Notes: generated from the sequence alone by a model not told the origin. Shown: positions 25,619 through 36,282, numbered from the stretch's first letter. The stretch is DNA of 64,000 nucleotides from Rhodococcus sp. Z13 (GCF_025837095.1 NZ_CP107551.1:3094668-3158667); one strand, 5' to 3'. A program made the numbers and translations.

Positions 25619-26412
25619 CGGACCGTCGCCGCCGTCGCCGAGCGCAGCTCGCGCATCGTGTCGATCACGGAATCGACCGTGGGATTCTCGATGCCGCCGG
25701 CGAGCCGGCCGTCGGCGAGCCGGCCGTCGGCGAGCAGCACCACCCGGTCGGAATAGGACGCGGCGACCGGATCGTGCGTGACCATCACGACGGTCTGCCC
25801 GGTCTCCCGCACGCTCGACCGCAGCATCGAGAGCACCTCCGCACCGGCGTGGGAGTCGAGATTGCCGGTGGGTTCGTCGGCGAAGATGACGTCGGGCTGC
25901 GGCAGCAGCGCCCGCGCGACGGCGACGCGCTGCTGCTGCCCGCCGGACATCTCGTGCGGGCGGTGATCGAGCCGGTCGCGCAGCCCGAGGCGGCCGGTCA
26001 CCTCGTCGAACCATTCCGGCGACGGGCGGGTCCCCGCCAGACGCATCGGCAGCAGGATGTTGTCGCGGGCCGTGAGCACGGGCAGCAGGTTGAAGGCCTA
26101 GAACACGAATCCGATCCGGTCGCGGCGCAGTTCGGTGAGCACCGTGTCCGACGCGGAGCTGATCTCGACGTCGACGCGGTGGCGGTCTCCGTGGAGGATC
26201 ACCCGGCCGGAGTCGATGCCGTCGAGCCCGGCGAGGGCGTGCATGAGCGTCGACTTCCCGGAGCCGGAGGGACCCATGATGGCGGTGAACCGGCCTCGTT
26301 CGAAGGCGACGGTCACGCCGTCGAGGGCACGGACTTCGGCGTCGCCGCGCCCGTACACGCGGACGACCCGCTCGGCGGTGCACGCCGGGACGAAAGAACT
26401 GATCGAGGTCAT
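25615..26412 (-). pseudogene. ABC transporter ATPase (MacB/LolD type) interrupted by an amber codon at the Q-loop
   Basis: The reading frame is intact over 265 codons except for TAG at 26100-26098. The first part (ATG 26412) holds the Walker A GPSGSGKST and ends IGFVF. After the TAG the same frame continues AFNLLPVLTARDN, then the signature MSGGQQQR, Walker B VIFADEP and the H-loop MVTHD. In relatives the interrupted codon is the Q-loop Gln (FVFQ), so a single C-to-T change made CAG into TAG. An in-frame GTG at 26079 could restart translation but would lack Walker A. A 15-bp tandem repeat near the end duplicates DGRLA. Real mutation and sequencing error cannot be told apart here. Confidence 0.88.
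25699..25728 (-). repeat. 15-bp tandem repeat in the ABC ATPase gene
   Basis: GGCGAGCCGGCCGTC occurs twice in a row (25699-25713, 25714-25728), adding five residues in frame (LADGRLADGRLAGG) after the H-loop region. Confidence 0.85.
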
Positions 26413-26474
26413 GTCTCGACCGTAGAAATCCTGCGGCGCAGGCACATCGGCCCGGAAACCGATCTTCGTCCCGG

Positions 26475-26520
26475 CGGTGTCCTACCCCGGGAGGACCGCT
26501 CCTCCCCGGGGATGACACCG
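26475..26520. terminator. Long inverted repeat between the response regulator and the ABC operon
   Basis: The outer arms CGGTGTC/GACACCG (7 bp) enclose CCCCGGGAGGA/TCCTCCCCGGGG with one bulged G. It begins 6 nt past the response-regulator stop and could end that transcript, or be a regulator site for the ABC genes. Confidence 0.6.
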
Positions 26521-26525
26521 GAGTC

Positions 26526-27239
26526 CTATTCCCCCGAGCCGAGCAGTTCGTCGGGGCGTACCAGGCCGGCGCGGAAGGCGAACAGCACCGCCTGCACCCG
26601 GTCGCGGGAGCCGGTCTTGGCGAGGACCCGGCCCACGTGGGTCTTCACGGTGGTCTCGGAGAGCACCAGCCGCTCGGCGATCTCGCCGTTGGTCAGGCCG
26701 TGCGCCATCGCGACGAGCACCTCGAGTTCGCGTGGGGTGAGGTCCTCGGGGATCTCGACGGGCGTCGACCTCCGTTCGGCGGTGTCGAGAAGCGGTGAGA
26801 CGTGTTGCAGCAGCGACCGGGTCGCGCGCGGGGCCATCACGGCGTCGCCGCGGTACACCGTGCGCACCGCCGCGAGCAGGTCCTCGGGCGGGGCGTCCTT
26901 GAGCAGGAACCCGCTCGCCCCGGCGGCGATGGCCTGCACGACGTAGTCGTCGTTGTCGAAGGTGGTGAGCACCACGACCTTCGGGGCGCCGGGGGTGCTC
27001 AGCAGCGACCGGGTCGCGGAGATCCCGTCGACGCGGGGCATCTGGACGTCCATGAGCACCACGTCGGCGCGCACCCGCGCGAGCTCGGCGAGGGCGGCCG
27101 CACCGTCGGACGCCTCGGCGACGACCTCGATGTCCGGCTGCGATTCGAGCACCATGCGGAAGCCGGCGCGGACGAGCTGCTGGTCGTCGACGAGTCCGAC
27201 ACGGATGATCGTGTCGTCTCCGGTCACGGGTTCGGTCAC
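26526..27239 (-). CDS. Response regulator, NarL/LuxR family
   Basis: A 237-aa regulator with a receiver domain (about 11-128; acidic pair D18-D19, phosphoacceptor D64 in VLMDVQMP, Lys in LLKDAPPE) and a C-terminal LuxR-type helix-turn-helix (LTPRELEVLVAMAHGLTNGEIAERL). GTG at 27239 follows GGTGGAGG; a second GTG at 27227 is possible. It lies 10 nt after its cognate histidine kinase. The ABC transporter genes downstream are the likely targets, as in many LiaSR-like modules; this is inferred from position. Confidence 0.92.
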   Translation of the reverse strand: MTEPVTGDDTIIRVGLVDDQQLVRAGFRMVLESQPDIEVVAEASDGAAALAELARVRADVVLMDVQMPRVDGISATRSLLSTPGAPKVVVLTTFDNDDYVVQAIAAGASGFLLKDAPPEDLLAAVRTVYRGDAVMAPRATRSLLQHVSPLLDTAERRSTPVEIPEDLTPRELEVLVAMAHGLTNGEIAERLVLSETTVKTHVGRVLAKTGSRDRVQAVLFAFRAGLVRPDELLGSGE

Positions 27240-27249
27240 GGCCTCCACC

Positions 27250-28440
27250 CTAGGCACCGGCCGGCAGGGGCAGTTCGGCGCGGACCCGGTAGCCCCCGCC
27301 GTCCCGGGGTCCGGCGATCGCGCGGCCACCGTGCAGGCGGGCGCGTTCCTCGATGCCGGTCAGGCCCTGCCCACCCGGCCGGGCCTCGACGAGCGCGGCC
27401 GCGCCCCGGCCGTCGTCGACGATTTCCACGACCAGCGTGTCGGCACACCAGTCGAGGTGCACCTGCGCGAGCGCGCGGGGACCGGCGTGTTTGAGGACGT
27501 TGGTGAGCGACTCCTGGACGATCCGGTAGACCGACAGGCCGAAGCCCTCCGGCACCGCGCGGGACCGCCCGTCGACGGTGAACTCCACCTCGATCCCGCT
27601 GGTGCGCATCTGCTCGACGAGCGCCGGCAGGTCGTCGACACCGGGAGTGGTGGTGAACTCGCGCGGGGTGTCCTCCCGCAGCACCGACAACAGCGACCGC
27701 ATGTCGGTGAGGGCGCGACGGCCCGTGTCCGCGATGGTGATCAGCGCGTCGGCGGCCGCCTGCGGATTCGCCGCGGCGGCGTAGCGGCCCCCATCGGCCT
27801 GCGCGATGATCGCCGTGAGCGAGTGCGCGACGATGTCGTGCATCTCCCGGGCGATGCGGGTGCGTTCCTGCGTCGCGGCGAGTTCGGCCTCCTTGAGCCG
27901 CTCGAGTTCGAGCAGCCGATTGCGTTCGGTGAGCGAGTCCATCTCCCGCAACCGCAACCCGCGCACCCGCCCGAAGGCCCACACCCCGGCCAGGAAGACC
28001 GCCACGAACGTCGCGGCGGCGACGGCCTCGAGCACCGTGCGACCCTCGTACTGCCCGAGATACCGCAGCCCGGCGAGGGCGCCACCGAGCAGCGCGGCCC
28101 CGAGCGCGGTGTTCGCCGCCCAGCGCGGGGCGTAGGCGGCGAGGGCGTACACGGCGACGGGCACGGCGATCGTCGCGAGCGGCAGCAGGTGCGGCAGGAA
28201 CGCCAGATGCACGTAGGCGGCGAGCGCGACGATCGCGCCCGCCACCACGGGCCGGCTCCGACGCCACGCGAGCGGCACCGTGAGCGCGAGCGAGACCAGC
28301 AGTTCCGGAACCGACCGGCCGTCCGCGAGGTACAGGACGAATCCCGTCAGCGCGAGCAACCCGGCGAAGGTCCCGTCGATCACGCCGGGGTGGGTGCGGG
28401 CCCACCGGTTCCACCGTTCGAGCAGCGGTGTCCTCTGCAC
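27250..28440 (-). CDS. Sensor histidine kinase, NarL-type (HisKA_3)
   Basis: A 396-aa membrane kinase. About five to six hydrophobic segments span residues 20-160, followed by a coiled linker (EMDSLTERNRLLELERLKEAEL), the phosphoacceptor helix (REMHDIVAHSLTAI) and an HATPase domain with DDGRG and GQGLTGIEER. There is no large sensor loop, which suggests signal detection within the membrane. GTG at 28440 lies 14 nt past the purE stop with GGAG upstream, so it is probably expressed with purK-purE. Confidence 0.91.
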   Translation of the reverse strand: MQRTPLLERWNRWARTHPGVIDGTFAGLLALTGFVLYLADGRSVPELLVSLALTVPLAWRRSRPVVAGAIVALAAYVHLAFLPHLLPLATIAVPVAVYALAAYAPRWAANTALGAALLGGALAGLRYLGQYEGRTVLEAVAAATFVAVFLAGVWAFGRVRGLRLREMDSLTERNRLLELERLKEAELAATQERTRIAREMHDIVAHSLTAIIAQADGGRYAAAANPQAAADALITIADTGRRALTDMRSLLSVLREDTPREFTTTPGVDDLPALVEQMRTSGIEVEFTVDGRSRAVPEGFGLSVYRIVQESLTNVLKHAGPRALAQVHLDWCADTLVVEIVDDGRGAAALVEARPGGQGLTGIEERARLHGGRAIAGPRDGGGYRVRAELPLPAGA

Positions 28441-28454
28441 GGCGCGGGGCTCCG

Positions 28455-28958
28455 TCAGCCGAGCAGCTTCTTGCGCAGCGCCTCGTCCTTCTCGAGCACC
28501 ATCTGCTCGAGGCCCGCCTGGAAGTTCTCCATCCGCTCGCGCAGCGCGGCGTCGGAGGCACCGAGGATGCGGGCGGCGAGCAGGCCGGCGTTGCGGGCGC
28601 CGCCGATGGAGACGGTCGCGACCGGCACACCGCCGGGCATCTGCACGATCGACAGCAGCGAATCCATGCCGTCGAGGTACTTCAGCGGCACCGGGACGCC
28701 GATCACCGGCAGCGGCGTGGCCGAGGCGACCATGCCGGGCAGGTGGGCGGCGCCACCCGCACCCGCGATGATGACCTTGATGCCGCGACCCGCGGCGGAC
28801 CTGGCGTAGTCGAGCATGCGCTGCGGGGTGCGGTGCGCCGAGACGACACCCACCTCGAAGCGGATGCCGAACTCGGCCAGCGCCTCGGCGGCGGCCTGCA
28901 TCGTCGGCCAGTCGGAGTCGCTGCCCATGATCAGGCCGACCTGTGCACCCTGTGCCAT
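28455..28958 (-). CDS. purE: N5-carboxyaminoimidazole ribonucleotide mutase
   Basis: Converts N5-CAIR to CAIR in purine synthesis. The 167-aa class I enzyme has the GSDSDWPTM loop and SAHRTPQRM, and [11 protein letters not shown] binds phosphate and CO2-derived groups. The ATG at 28958 starts 1 nt after the purK stop; a 30-codon in-frame upstream extension is rejected because it would overlap purK. Expected partner of purK. Confidence 0.95.
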   Translation of the reverse strand: MAQGAQVGLIMGSDSDWPTMQAAAEALAEFGIRFEVGVVSAHRTPQRMLDYARSAAGRGIKVIIAGAGGAAHLPGMVASATPLPVIGVPVPLKYLDGMDSLLSIVQMPGGVPVATVSIGGARNAGLLAARILGASDAALRERMENFQAGLEQMVLEKDEALRKKLLG

Positions 28959-28959
28959 G

Positions 28960-30174
28960 TCACTCACCGTTCTCTCCCGTGTGCTCGTTCCAACCGTCGG
29001 TCCACTCCGCGTGCGAGAGCCAGTGCGCGGCCCGCTCCGCCCGTTCACGGACGGCGGCGACGTACTCGGGGTCGTCGATCGAGCCGGACGGATCGCCGAG
29101 CACGTTGACGTGACCGATCTTGCGGTCCTTGCGCTCGCCCTTGCCGTACAGGTGGACGTGCACGTCCGGCATCCGCGCGAACAGGTGGTGCAGGCGCTCG
29201 TCCATGCTCATCTCCGGCGCCTCCGGGGCACCGAGCACGTTCGCCATCACCGTCACCGGCGCGATGGGGCTGGTGTCGCCGAGCGGGTAGTCCAGGACCG
29301 CACGCAGGTGCTGCTCGAACTGGCCGGTGCGGGCACCGTCCATGCCCCAGTGACCCGAGTTGTGCGGGCGCATCGCCAGTTCGTTGACGACGAGCTCACC
29401 GGATTCGGTCTCGAACAGCTCGACGGCCATGACACCGACGACGCCCAGTTCCCCGGCGATCCGCAGGGCGAGCTGCTCGGCGGCCGCGGCGACCTCCTCG
29501 GGCAGGTCCGGGGCGGGCGCGATGACGACGGCGCACTGCCCGTCGCGCTGGACGGTCTCGACGACCGGCCACGACGCGCCCTGGCCGAACGGGGAGCGCG
29601 CGACCATCGCCGACAGCTCGCGCCGCCACGCGATCTTCTCCTCGGCGAGCAGCGGCACACCGGCGGCGAGCTGCTCTGTGACGACCCGCTCGAGTTCGGC
29701 GTGGTCCTCGAGGATCCACACGCCGCGGCCGTCGTAGCCGCCGCGCGCCGCCTTGAGCACGTAGGGGTCGCCGAGAGTGCCGAGGGCGGCGCGGGCGTCC
29801 TCGACGGAGGTGATCTCCGCGAACTTCGGCATCGGGGCGCCGAGCTCACCGAGCCGCTTGCGCATCGCCGTCTTGTCCTGGGCGTAGATCAGGGCCTGCG
29901 GGGGCGGCAGCACCGCGACACCCTCGCGCTGCAGCACCTCGAGGTGTTCGGTGGGCACACCCTCGTGGTCGAAGGTCAGGGCGTGGGCACCGGTGGCGGC
30001 CTCGCGTAGGGCGTCGAGGTCGTTGTGGCTGCCGAACACCACGTTGGGGCTGACCTGGGCTGCGGGCTCGTCGGGGCTGCCGGCGAGGACTCGCAGCGTC
30101 TGGCCGAGCGCGATCGCCGCCTGGTGCGTCATACGCGCGAGCTGACCGCCGCCGATCATGGTGACGACCGGCAT
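28960..30174 (-). CDS. purK: N5-carboxyaminoimidazole ribonucleotide synthase
   Basis: ATP-grasp enzyme that carboxylates AIR with bicarbonate. The 404-aa protein begins [18 protein letters not shown] and contains the ATP-grasp loop [31 protein letters not shown] and the C-terminal HVNVLGD. The ATG at 30174 was chosen because conservation begins there; in-frame GTGs reach to 30252. No strong ribosome-binding site is visible. First gene of purK-purE-kinase-regulator; divergent from the GtrA gene. Confidence 0.92.
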   Translation of the reverse strand: MPVVTMIGGGQLARMTHQAAIALGQTLRVLAGSPDEPAAQVSPNVVFGSHNDLDALREAATGAHALTFDHEGVPTEHLEVLQREGVAVLPPPQALIYAQDKTAMRKRLGELGAPMPKFAEITSVEDARAALGTLGDPYVLKAARGGYDGRGVWILEDHAELERVVTEQLAAGVPLLAEEKIAWRRELSAMVARSPFGQGASWPVVETVQRDGQCAVVIAPAPDLPEEVAAAAEQLALRIAGELGVVGVMAVELFETESGELVVNELAMRPHNSGHWGMDGARTGQFEQHLRAVLDYPLGDTSPIAPVTVMANVLGAPEAPEMSMDERLHHLFARMPDVHVHLYGKGERKDRKIGHVNVLGDPSGSIDDPEYVAAVRERAERAAHWLSHAEWTDGWNEHTGENGE

Positions 30175-30402
30175 ACCCGTCGTCAGGGTGCGGGGAGTAT
30201 CGGATCTGGGGGACGAATCAGGTCTGCCTGTCACGGGTAACCATGGTGTCACAGCACGTCGTGCCGCTTTCGTGGCGCTCCCTCGGGGCGCGCGGGGAGC
30301 GCGGCCCCCGCCGTGGGCGTGCGCGAGCGGAGATGTGTGGGTATGCCGACAAATGAACCGATGTTTCGGAAATTCACAGGTGTGTTTCGTACACTTCTCC
30401 GA
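30175..30402. other. Divergent intergenic region purK / GtrA gene
   Basis: About 228 bp. It contains a GC-rich inverted repeat (GCGCTCCC at 30272-30279 with GGGAGCGC at 30295-30302) and the GtrA -10 box at 30390. A possible purK -10 (GATACT on the minus strand) lies about 20 nt before its ATG. I see no further gene. Confidence 0.5.
30390..30395 (+). promoter_or_regulatory. -10 box of the GtrA gene (leaderless)
   Basis: TACACT ends 7 nt before the GTG at 30403. Confidence 0.5.
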
Positions 30403-30936
30403 GTGTCATTCGTCGATGAAGCCCTGAGCCGAGTTCCACAGCCTCTCCGAGGGCTGTTGTTCCGGCACCGCGAATTGATCAAATTCGCCATCGTCGGCGG
30501 GACGACCTTCGTGATCGACTCGGTGATCTTCTACACCCTCAAGCTCACCGTGCTCGAGGAGAAGCCCGTGACCGCCAAGATCATCGCCGGTGTCGTGGCG
30601 GTGATCTGCTCGTACGTCCTCAACCGGGAGTGGTCCTTCCGGAACCGCGGCGGACGCGAGCGTGCCCACGAAGCGTTCCTGTTCTTCTTCATCAGCGGTA
30701 TCGGCGTGGTGCTGTCGTTCATTCCGCTGTGGATCTCCAGTTACGTTTTCAACCTGCGTGTTCCCGAGGTCAGTCTCACCACCGAGAACATCGCGGACTT
30801 CGTCAGCGCGTACATCATCGGAAATCTCCTGCAGATGATCTTCCGGTTCTACTGCTTCCGGAAGTTCGTCTTCCCGGAGGAGATGACCCCCGAGATCCAC
30901 GAGGCCGAACCCGCCGGCCGGCTCGAGCGTCCCTGA
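30403..30936 (+). CDS. GtrA family membrane protein (Rv3277-like)
   Basis: A 177-aa protein with four predicted membrane helices (LIKFAIVGGTTFVIDSVIFYT, IAGVVAVICSYVLNREWSF, AFLFFFISGIGVVLSFIPLWI, FVSAYIIGNLLQMIFRF). GtrA proteins are thought to help move lipid-linked sugars across the membrane; in mycolata a wall-glycan role is plausible but unproven. The GTG at 30403 sits 7 nt after TACACT; an ATG at 30343 with GGAG upstream is the alternative and would add 20 residues. Confidence 0.88.
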   Translation: MSFVDEALSRVPQPLRGLLFRHRELIKFAIVGGTTFVIDSVIFYTLKLTVLEEKPVTAKIIAGVVAVICSYVLNREWSFRNRGGRERAHEAFLFFFISGIGVVLSFIPLWISSYVFNLRVPEVSLTTENIADFVSAYIIGNLLQMIFRFYCFRKFVFPEEMTPEIHEAEPAGRLERP

Positions 30937-30971
30937 ATCCTCCCGGACCCGGCCCCCGGCCGGCGTCCCGG

Positions 30972-32276
30972 TCAGCGCGGTTCGCGTAGATCGCTCACCG
31001 GTATCGTCCGGCCGCGCGGCGCCCCGAGGAACAACGCGAACAGCGCGGGCCGGCGCCGCTGCAGTTCGAGACGCCCCCCGTCCGCCTCGGCCAGCGCCCG
31101 TGCCAGTGCCAACCCCACCCCGGTCGAACCGCCGCCCGAGAAACCGCGGTCGAAGACGTAGGGGGCGAGTTCGTCGCTGACCCCTTCCCCCTCGTCGGCG
31201 ACCTCGACGCACACCGTCGCGTCGCCTCGGGTCTCCACCTGCCGCACCGACACCGTGCAGGTGCCACCGCCGTGGACGAGGGCGTTGTCGACCAGCACCG
31301 CGACGGCCTCGCGCAGCCGCGAGCCGGTCACCGCGGCCCGCAACGACGGGTCGCCGCGCAACACCAGTTCGCGGCCCGCGTCCTGGTAGGGACCGCGCCA
31401 GTCGGCGATCACCCCGGTGAGCTCCCCCACCACCGACACCTCGGTGCGCTGGTCGGCGGAGCTGTCGCGGGACTGCCGCACCAGCTCGTCGATGGCGGTG
31501 GTGAGACGGTCGACCTGCGCCATCGCCGCCTCGGCCTCCTCCACGACCGCCGGGTCGTCGTGGGTGGACAGCTCGTCCAGGCGCAACCGGATCGCCGTCA
31601 TCCGCGACCGCAGCTGATGGGAGACGTCGCCGACCAGCGAGTGCTCGCGCTGCAGACGGTGCGAGATCTCGACAGCAGCGGCGTCGAGCACGTCCGACAC
31701 CCGGTCGAGCTCGGGGACCCCGTGGCGGCGGGGAACCGCCCGGAAGTCCCCTTCCGCGAGGCGTGCGGCGCGGTTCGCCACGTCCCGCAGCGGATCGGCG
31801 AGACGCCGCGCGGTCGCCACCGCCACCACCGCACCGGCCGCGACGGACAGCAGCACCAGCAGGCTCACCGCGGCGAGGACCTGCTGCTGCAGGGTGCGCA
31901 TGCTCTCCGAGGGCACCTCGATGAGCAGCGACCCGGAGGTCCCCATCGACAGCGATTCGACGATCGGCGAGTCCACCACCGGGGTGCCGATGTCCAGGCG
32001 CGCTGCGACGTTCTCGGGGGTCGGGTAGACCACCACGACCCGCCCGTCGTCCGGTACGAGCAGCCGCAGCGAACTCGTGTCGAGCCCACCGACGACGAAC
32101 CCGTCGGTGCCCTCCTGGGAGATGATCTCGTCGGCCATGCGTTCGAGCCGGTTCTGCAGGTCGCGGCGCGCAGTGTCCTCGACGAACAGGAACGCCGTGT
32201 AGGCGAGGGGGACGCCGAGCAGCAGGGCGACGAGCAGCACCGTCGCGAGGACGGCGTTGAGGATGCGGCTGCGCAC
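30972..32276 (-). CDS. Sensor histidine kinase, OmpR-type partner
   Basis: A 434-aa kinase with two membrane segments (about 7-30 and 133-155), an extracytoplasmic sensor of about 100 residues, a HAMP linker (ARRLADPLRDVANRAARLAEGDF), the phosphoacceptor SHQLRSRMTAIRLRLDEL and an HATPase domain (VLVDNALVHG, DEGEGV, GVGLALARALAEADGG). The N-box reads VDNALVHG. Paired with the response regulator 7 nt upstream. The stimulus is unknown; I cannot match it confidently to a named system. Confidence 0.91.
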   Translation of the reverse strand: MRSRILNAVLATVLLVALLLGVPLAYTAFLFVEDTARRDLQNRLERMADEIISQEGTDGFVVGGLDTSSLRLLVPDDGRVVVVYPTPENVAARLDIGTPVVDSPIVESLSMGTSGSLLIEVPSESMRTLQQQVLAAVSLLVLLSVAAGAVVAVATARRLADPLRDVANRAARLAEGDFRAVPRRHGVPELDRVSDVLDAAAVEISHRLQREHSLVGDVSHQLRSRMTAIRLRLDELSTHDDPAVVEEAEAAMAQVDRLTTAIDELVRQSRDSSADQRTEVSVVGELTGVIADWRGPYQDAGRELVLRGDPSLRAAVTGSRLREAVAVLVDNALVHGGGTCTVSVRQVETRGDATVCVEVADEGEGVSDELAPYVFDRGFSGGGSTGVGLALARALAEADGGRLELQRRRPALFALFLGAPRGRTIPVSDLREPR

Positions 32277-32283
32277 CGGACCG

Positions 32284-32967
32284 TCAGTCGGTGTTCAGGC
32301 GGAAGCCGACACCGCGCACGGTGGCGATACGCCGCTCCCCGGCCGGTCCCTCGTCGCCGATCTTCCGGCGCAGCCACGACATGTGCATGTCGAGGGTCTT
32401 CGAGCCGCGCAGGTCGGCATCGCCCCACACCTCCTCGAGGATGGCGTCGCGGGAGACCACCTGCCCGGCGTGTTCGAGGAGCACCCGCAGCAGCTCGTAT
32501 TCCTTGTTCGCGAGGGTCACCTCGTGACCGTCCACGAGCACCCGGCGAGCCGCGCGTTCGAGACGGATCCCGGCGACGTCCACCACGTCGTCCTGGTCGG
32601 GGCCGCCGCGGCGCCGCAGCAGCGCCCGGACGCGGGCCATGAGTTCGGCGAGGCGGAAGGGTTTGCCGACGTAGTCGTCGGCGCCCGCATCGAGACCGAC
32701 GACGAAGTCGACCTCGTCCGTGCGGGCGGTGAGCATGAGCACGGCGAGGTCGGAGCGACCGGCACGGATCTGCCGGCACACCTCGAGGCCGTCCATCCCG
32801 GGCAGCCCCAGGTCCAGGATGAGCAGTTCGAATCTGCCGGACAGCGCTTGTTCGAGTGCCGCGGGACCGTTGTCCTCGACGGTCACCTCGTAGCCTTCAC
32901 GTCCCAGCGCGCGGGACAGCGGTGCGGCGATGGCCTCGTCGTCTTCGGCGAGCAGAACGGCAGTCAC
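32284..32967 (-). CDS. Response regulator, OmpR/PhoB family
   Basis: A 227-aa regulator: receiver with E8-D9-D10, phosphoacceptor D52 (LILDLGLPG), Thr in MLTART and Lys in VGKPF; then a winged helix ending RGVGFRLNTD. The GTG at 32967 lies 6 nt after TAGTCT, so the message is likely leaderless. It forms a two-gene operon with the kinase. No target site is evident nearby. Confidence 0.92.
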   Translation of the reverse strand: MTAVLLAEDDEAIAAPLSRALGREGYEVTVEDNGPAALEQALSGRFELLILDLGLPGMDGLEVCRQIRAGRSDLAVLMLTARTDEVDFVVGLDAGADDYVGKPFRLAELMARVRALLRRRGGPDQDDVVDVAGIRLERAARRVLVDGHEVTLANKEYELLRVLLEHAGQVVSRDAILEEVWGDADLRGSKTLDMHMSWLRRKIGDEGPAGERRIATVRGVGFRLNTD

Positions 32968-32973
32968 GAACTC

Positions 32974-32979
32974 AGACTA
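32974..32979 (-). promoter_or_regulatory. -10 box of the two-component operon (leaderless)
   Basis: TAGTCT on the minus strand, 6 nt before the GTG at 32967. Confidence 0.5.
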
Positions 32980-33034
32980 CGGATCGCGGTGCGCTTTGTC
33001 GGGGTTACCGCACCGCCGTACCCGAGCGTGACGG

Positions 33035-33610
33035 TCACCACGCCTTGCGTCGCTCGTGATCCTCCCGGCCGTACGTCGTGGTGCGGTCGTCGGCGTCCTC
33101 GTGCTCGTCCCTGCGGTCGTCCGTGTCGAACGCCTCCCGGTACAGCAGTGCGTGCACCTGCTGCACGTCGGGGATGTCGTCGAACTCGATCGGATCCTCC
33201 GCCGCGGAGACCACGACGAGGGTGCCGGTGCGGAGCATCCGGTCGACGAGCCCGTGCCGGAACTGCACGTTGCTGATCCGGCCCATCGGGATGTCGATAC
33301 CGCTGTGGGTGATCACGCCGGTCCGGACCAGCACCCGCCGGTCGGTGACGATGAAGTGCGTGGTGAGCCAGCGGACGAAGGCGGGCACGCACCGCCAGGC
33401 CACGAGCGCGATCCACAGCACCGCCACGACGATGCCGCACCAGGTGGAGACCGCGCCGTCGAGACGGGCCTGGATCAGGCCGAGGAGGAAACCCGCGACC
33501 GCGGTGCCGAAGAGGAAGGTCAGGGCGGGCAGCACGAGTGCCTTCCAGTGCGGATGCCGATGCAGCAGCAGCTCTTCCTCGGGTGCGAGGGCGTCCTCCG
33601 GATATCCCAT
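33035..33610 (-). CDS. PH-domain (bPH2-like) membrane protein, Rv3278c-like
   Basis: A 191-aa protein with two membrane helices (VLPALTFLFGTAVAGFLLGLI and WCGIVVAVLWIALVAW) followed by a bacterial PH-like domain (HFIVTDRRVLVRTGVITHSGIDIPMGRISNV). The C-terminal 35 residues are charged and probably disordered (DDRRDEHEDADDRTTTYG). The ATG at 33610 was chosen; an in-frame GTG lies 9 nt upstream. The function is unknown. Located beside birA as in M. tuberculosis. Confidence 0.87.
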   Translation of the reverse strand: MGYPEDALAPEEELLLHRHPHWKALVLPALTFLFGTAVAGFLLGLIQARLDGAVSTWCGIVVAVLWIALVAWRCVPAFVRWLTTHFIVTDRRVLVRTGVITHSGIDIPMGRISNVQFRHGLVDRMLRTGTLVVVSAAEDPIEFDDIPDVQQVHALLYREAFDTDDRRDEHEDADDRTTTYGREDHERRKAW

Positions 33611-33667
33611 ACGGGACACGATGGCACACGCCGGGGTCGTGCCGACACGACCGGTGCGCCCGGATTC

Positions 33668-34513
33668 TCAGGCGGGTCGCAGGTGCGTGATGTCGCCCGC
33701 CGCGACCGCCACCGGTGCTCCCCCGGTGTCGGGCCGGATCACGATCCGGCCCTGGTCGTCGACGTCCACGGCCACCCCGCGCAGCTCGGTGTCCCCGGGC
33801 AGGATCGCGCGCACCGCCAGCCCGATGGTGCTGCAGTGTTCCCGGTAGGCCGCGGCGAGCTCGGCGGTGTCCCAGCCGGCCCGCGCCCACGCCCGGATCC
33901 GGTCGCCGAAACCGGCCAGCAGCGCCTCGGCCAGGCGGGTGCGGTCGAGGTCCGCGGCGTTCTCGAGCAGCAGGGAGGTCGCCGTCGGGACGGGCAGATC
34001 GTCGCGTTCGAGTGTGACGTTGATCCCGATCCCCGCGACGACCACCGGCTCCGGGCTGGTGGAGGCGACCTCCACGAGGATCCCGGCGAGCTTGCGGCCC
34101 TCGACGAGGACGTCGTTGGGCCATTTCAGCTGCGCCGGCACACCGGTGACCTCGCGTACGGCGTCCACCGTCGCGATGCCGCACAGCAACGGGAGCCAGC
34201 CGAGGTTCTGCAGGGGGCAGTCGGACAGCCGCAGCAGCACCGAGACGATCACCTGGGCCCCCGGCACCCCGTTCCAACTGCGCGAATGCCGCCCGCGGCC
34301 GCCGTTCTGGTATTCGGCGAGCAGCACCTGCCGGTCGCCGCCGTCGGCAGCCGCGGCGAGCAGATCGGCGTTGGTGGAGGTGGTCTCGTCGACCACGTCG
34401 ACGCGGGTGTAGAAGCCCTCACCATCGGCACCCACGAGGGTGGCGCGGAGCCGCTCCGGATCGAGCGGTGTGCGCAGGGAGACGAGGTCGGTCGGGTGCT
34501 GGTCGGAGGCCAT
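33668..34513 (-). CDS. birA: Biotin--[acetyl-CoA-carboxylase] ligase
   Basis: Attaches biotin to the carboxyl-carrier domain of AccA3 and other carboxylases through biotinyl-AMP. The 281-aa protein lacks the N-terminal DNA-binding domain, so it is not a repressor. The biotin/ATP loop GGRGRHSRSW and the KWPNDVLV catalytic Lys are present; the C-terminal SH3-like domain is short. The ATG at 34513 lies 7 nt after TAGGCT, indicating a leaderless message. Divergent from accD5, whose partner AccA3 it modifies. Confidence 0.93.
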   Translation of the reverse strand: MASDQHPTDLVSLRTPLDPERLRATLVGADGEGFYTRVDVVDETTSTNADLLAAAADGGDRQVLLAEYQNGGRGRHSRSWNGVPGAQVIVSVLLRLSDCPLQNLGWLPLLCGIATVDAVREVTGVPAQLKWPNDVLVEGRKLAGILVEVASTSPEPVVVAGIGINVTLERDDLPVPTATSLLLENAADLDRTRLAEALLAGFGDRIRAWARAGWDTAELAAAYREHCSTIGLAVRAILPGDTELRGVAVDVDDQGRIVIRPDTGGAPVAVAAGDITHLRPA

Positions 34514-34520
34514 GGACACC

Positions 34521-34526
34521 AGCCTA
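34521..34526 (-). promoter_or_regulatory. -10 box of birA (leaderless)
   Basis: TAGGCT on the minus strand, 7 nt before the ATG at 34513; it decides the start. Confidence 0.55.
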
Positions 34527-34555
34527 AGGTGGGCGGATGTTCCCTACCCGCCGGT

Positions 34556-34578
34556 AGGTCGAGTTCAATGAACTACCT
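34556..34578. promoter_or_regulatory. Imperfect inverted repeat between birA and accD5
   Basis: AGGTCGAGTTC and GAACTACCT around a short AAT centre: AGTTC/GAACT is a perfect 5-bp core and AGGT/ACCT extend it with a 2-nt offset. A possible site for a lipid-synthesis regulator shared by the two divergent genes; not verified. Confidence 0.4.
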
Positions 34579-34617
34579 GTTCGGGACCTCGGTGAAGCGC
34601 CTTTGTATGACGCTCGC

Positions 34618-34623
34618 TAAGCT
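34618..34623 (+). promoter_or_regulatory. -10 box of accD5 (leaderless)
   Basis: TAAGCT ends 8 nt before the ATG at 34632. Confidence 0.45.
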
Positions 34624-34631
34624 GACTGGCC

Positions 34632-36272
<1,641 letters not shown>

Positions 36273-36282
36273 CGCTCCACGG

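Noticed and set aside
23174-26518. Reading the permease as a 1114-aa protein fused to upstream sequence
   Set aside because: The first 300 codons are the out-of-frame shadow of the ABC ATPase gene; the permease starts at 25618 with an ATGA overlap.
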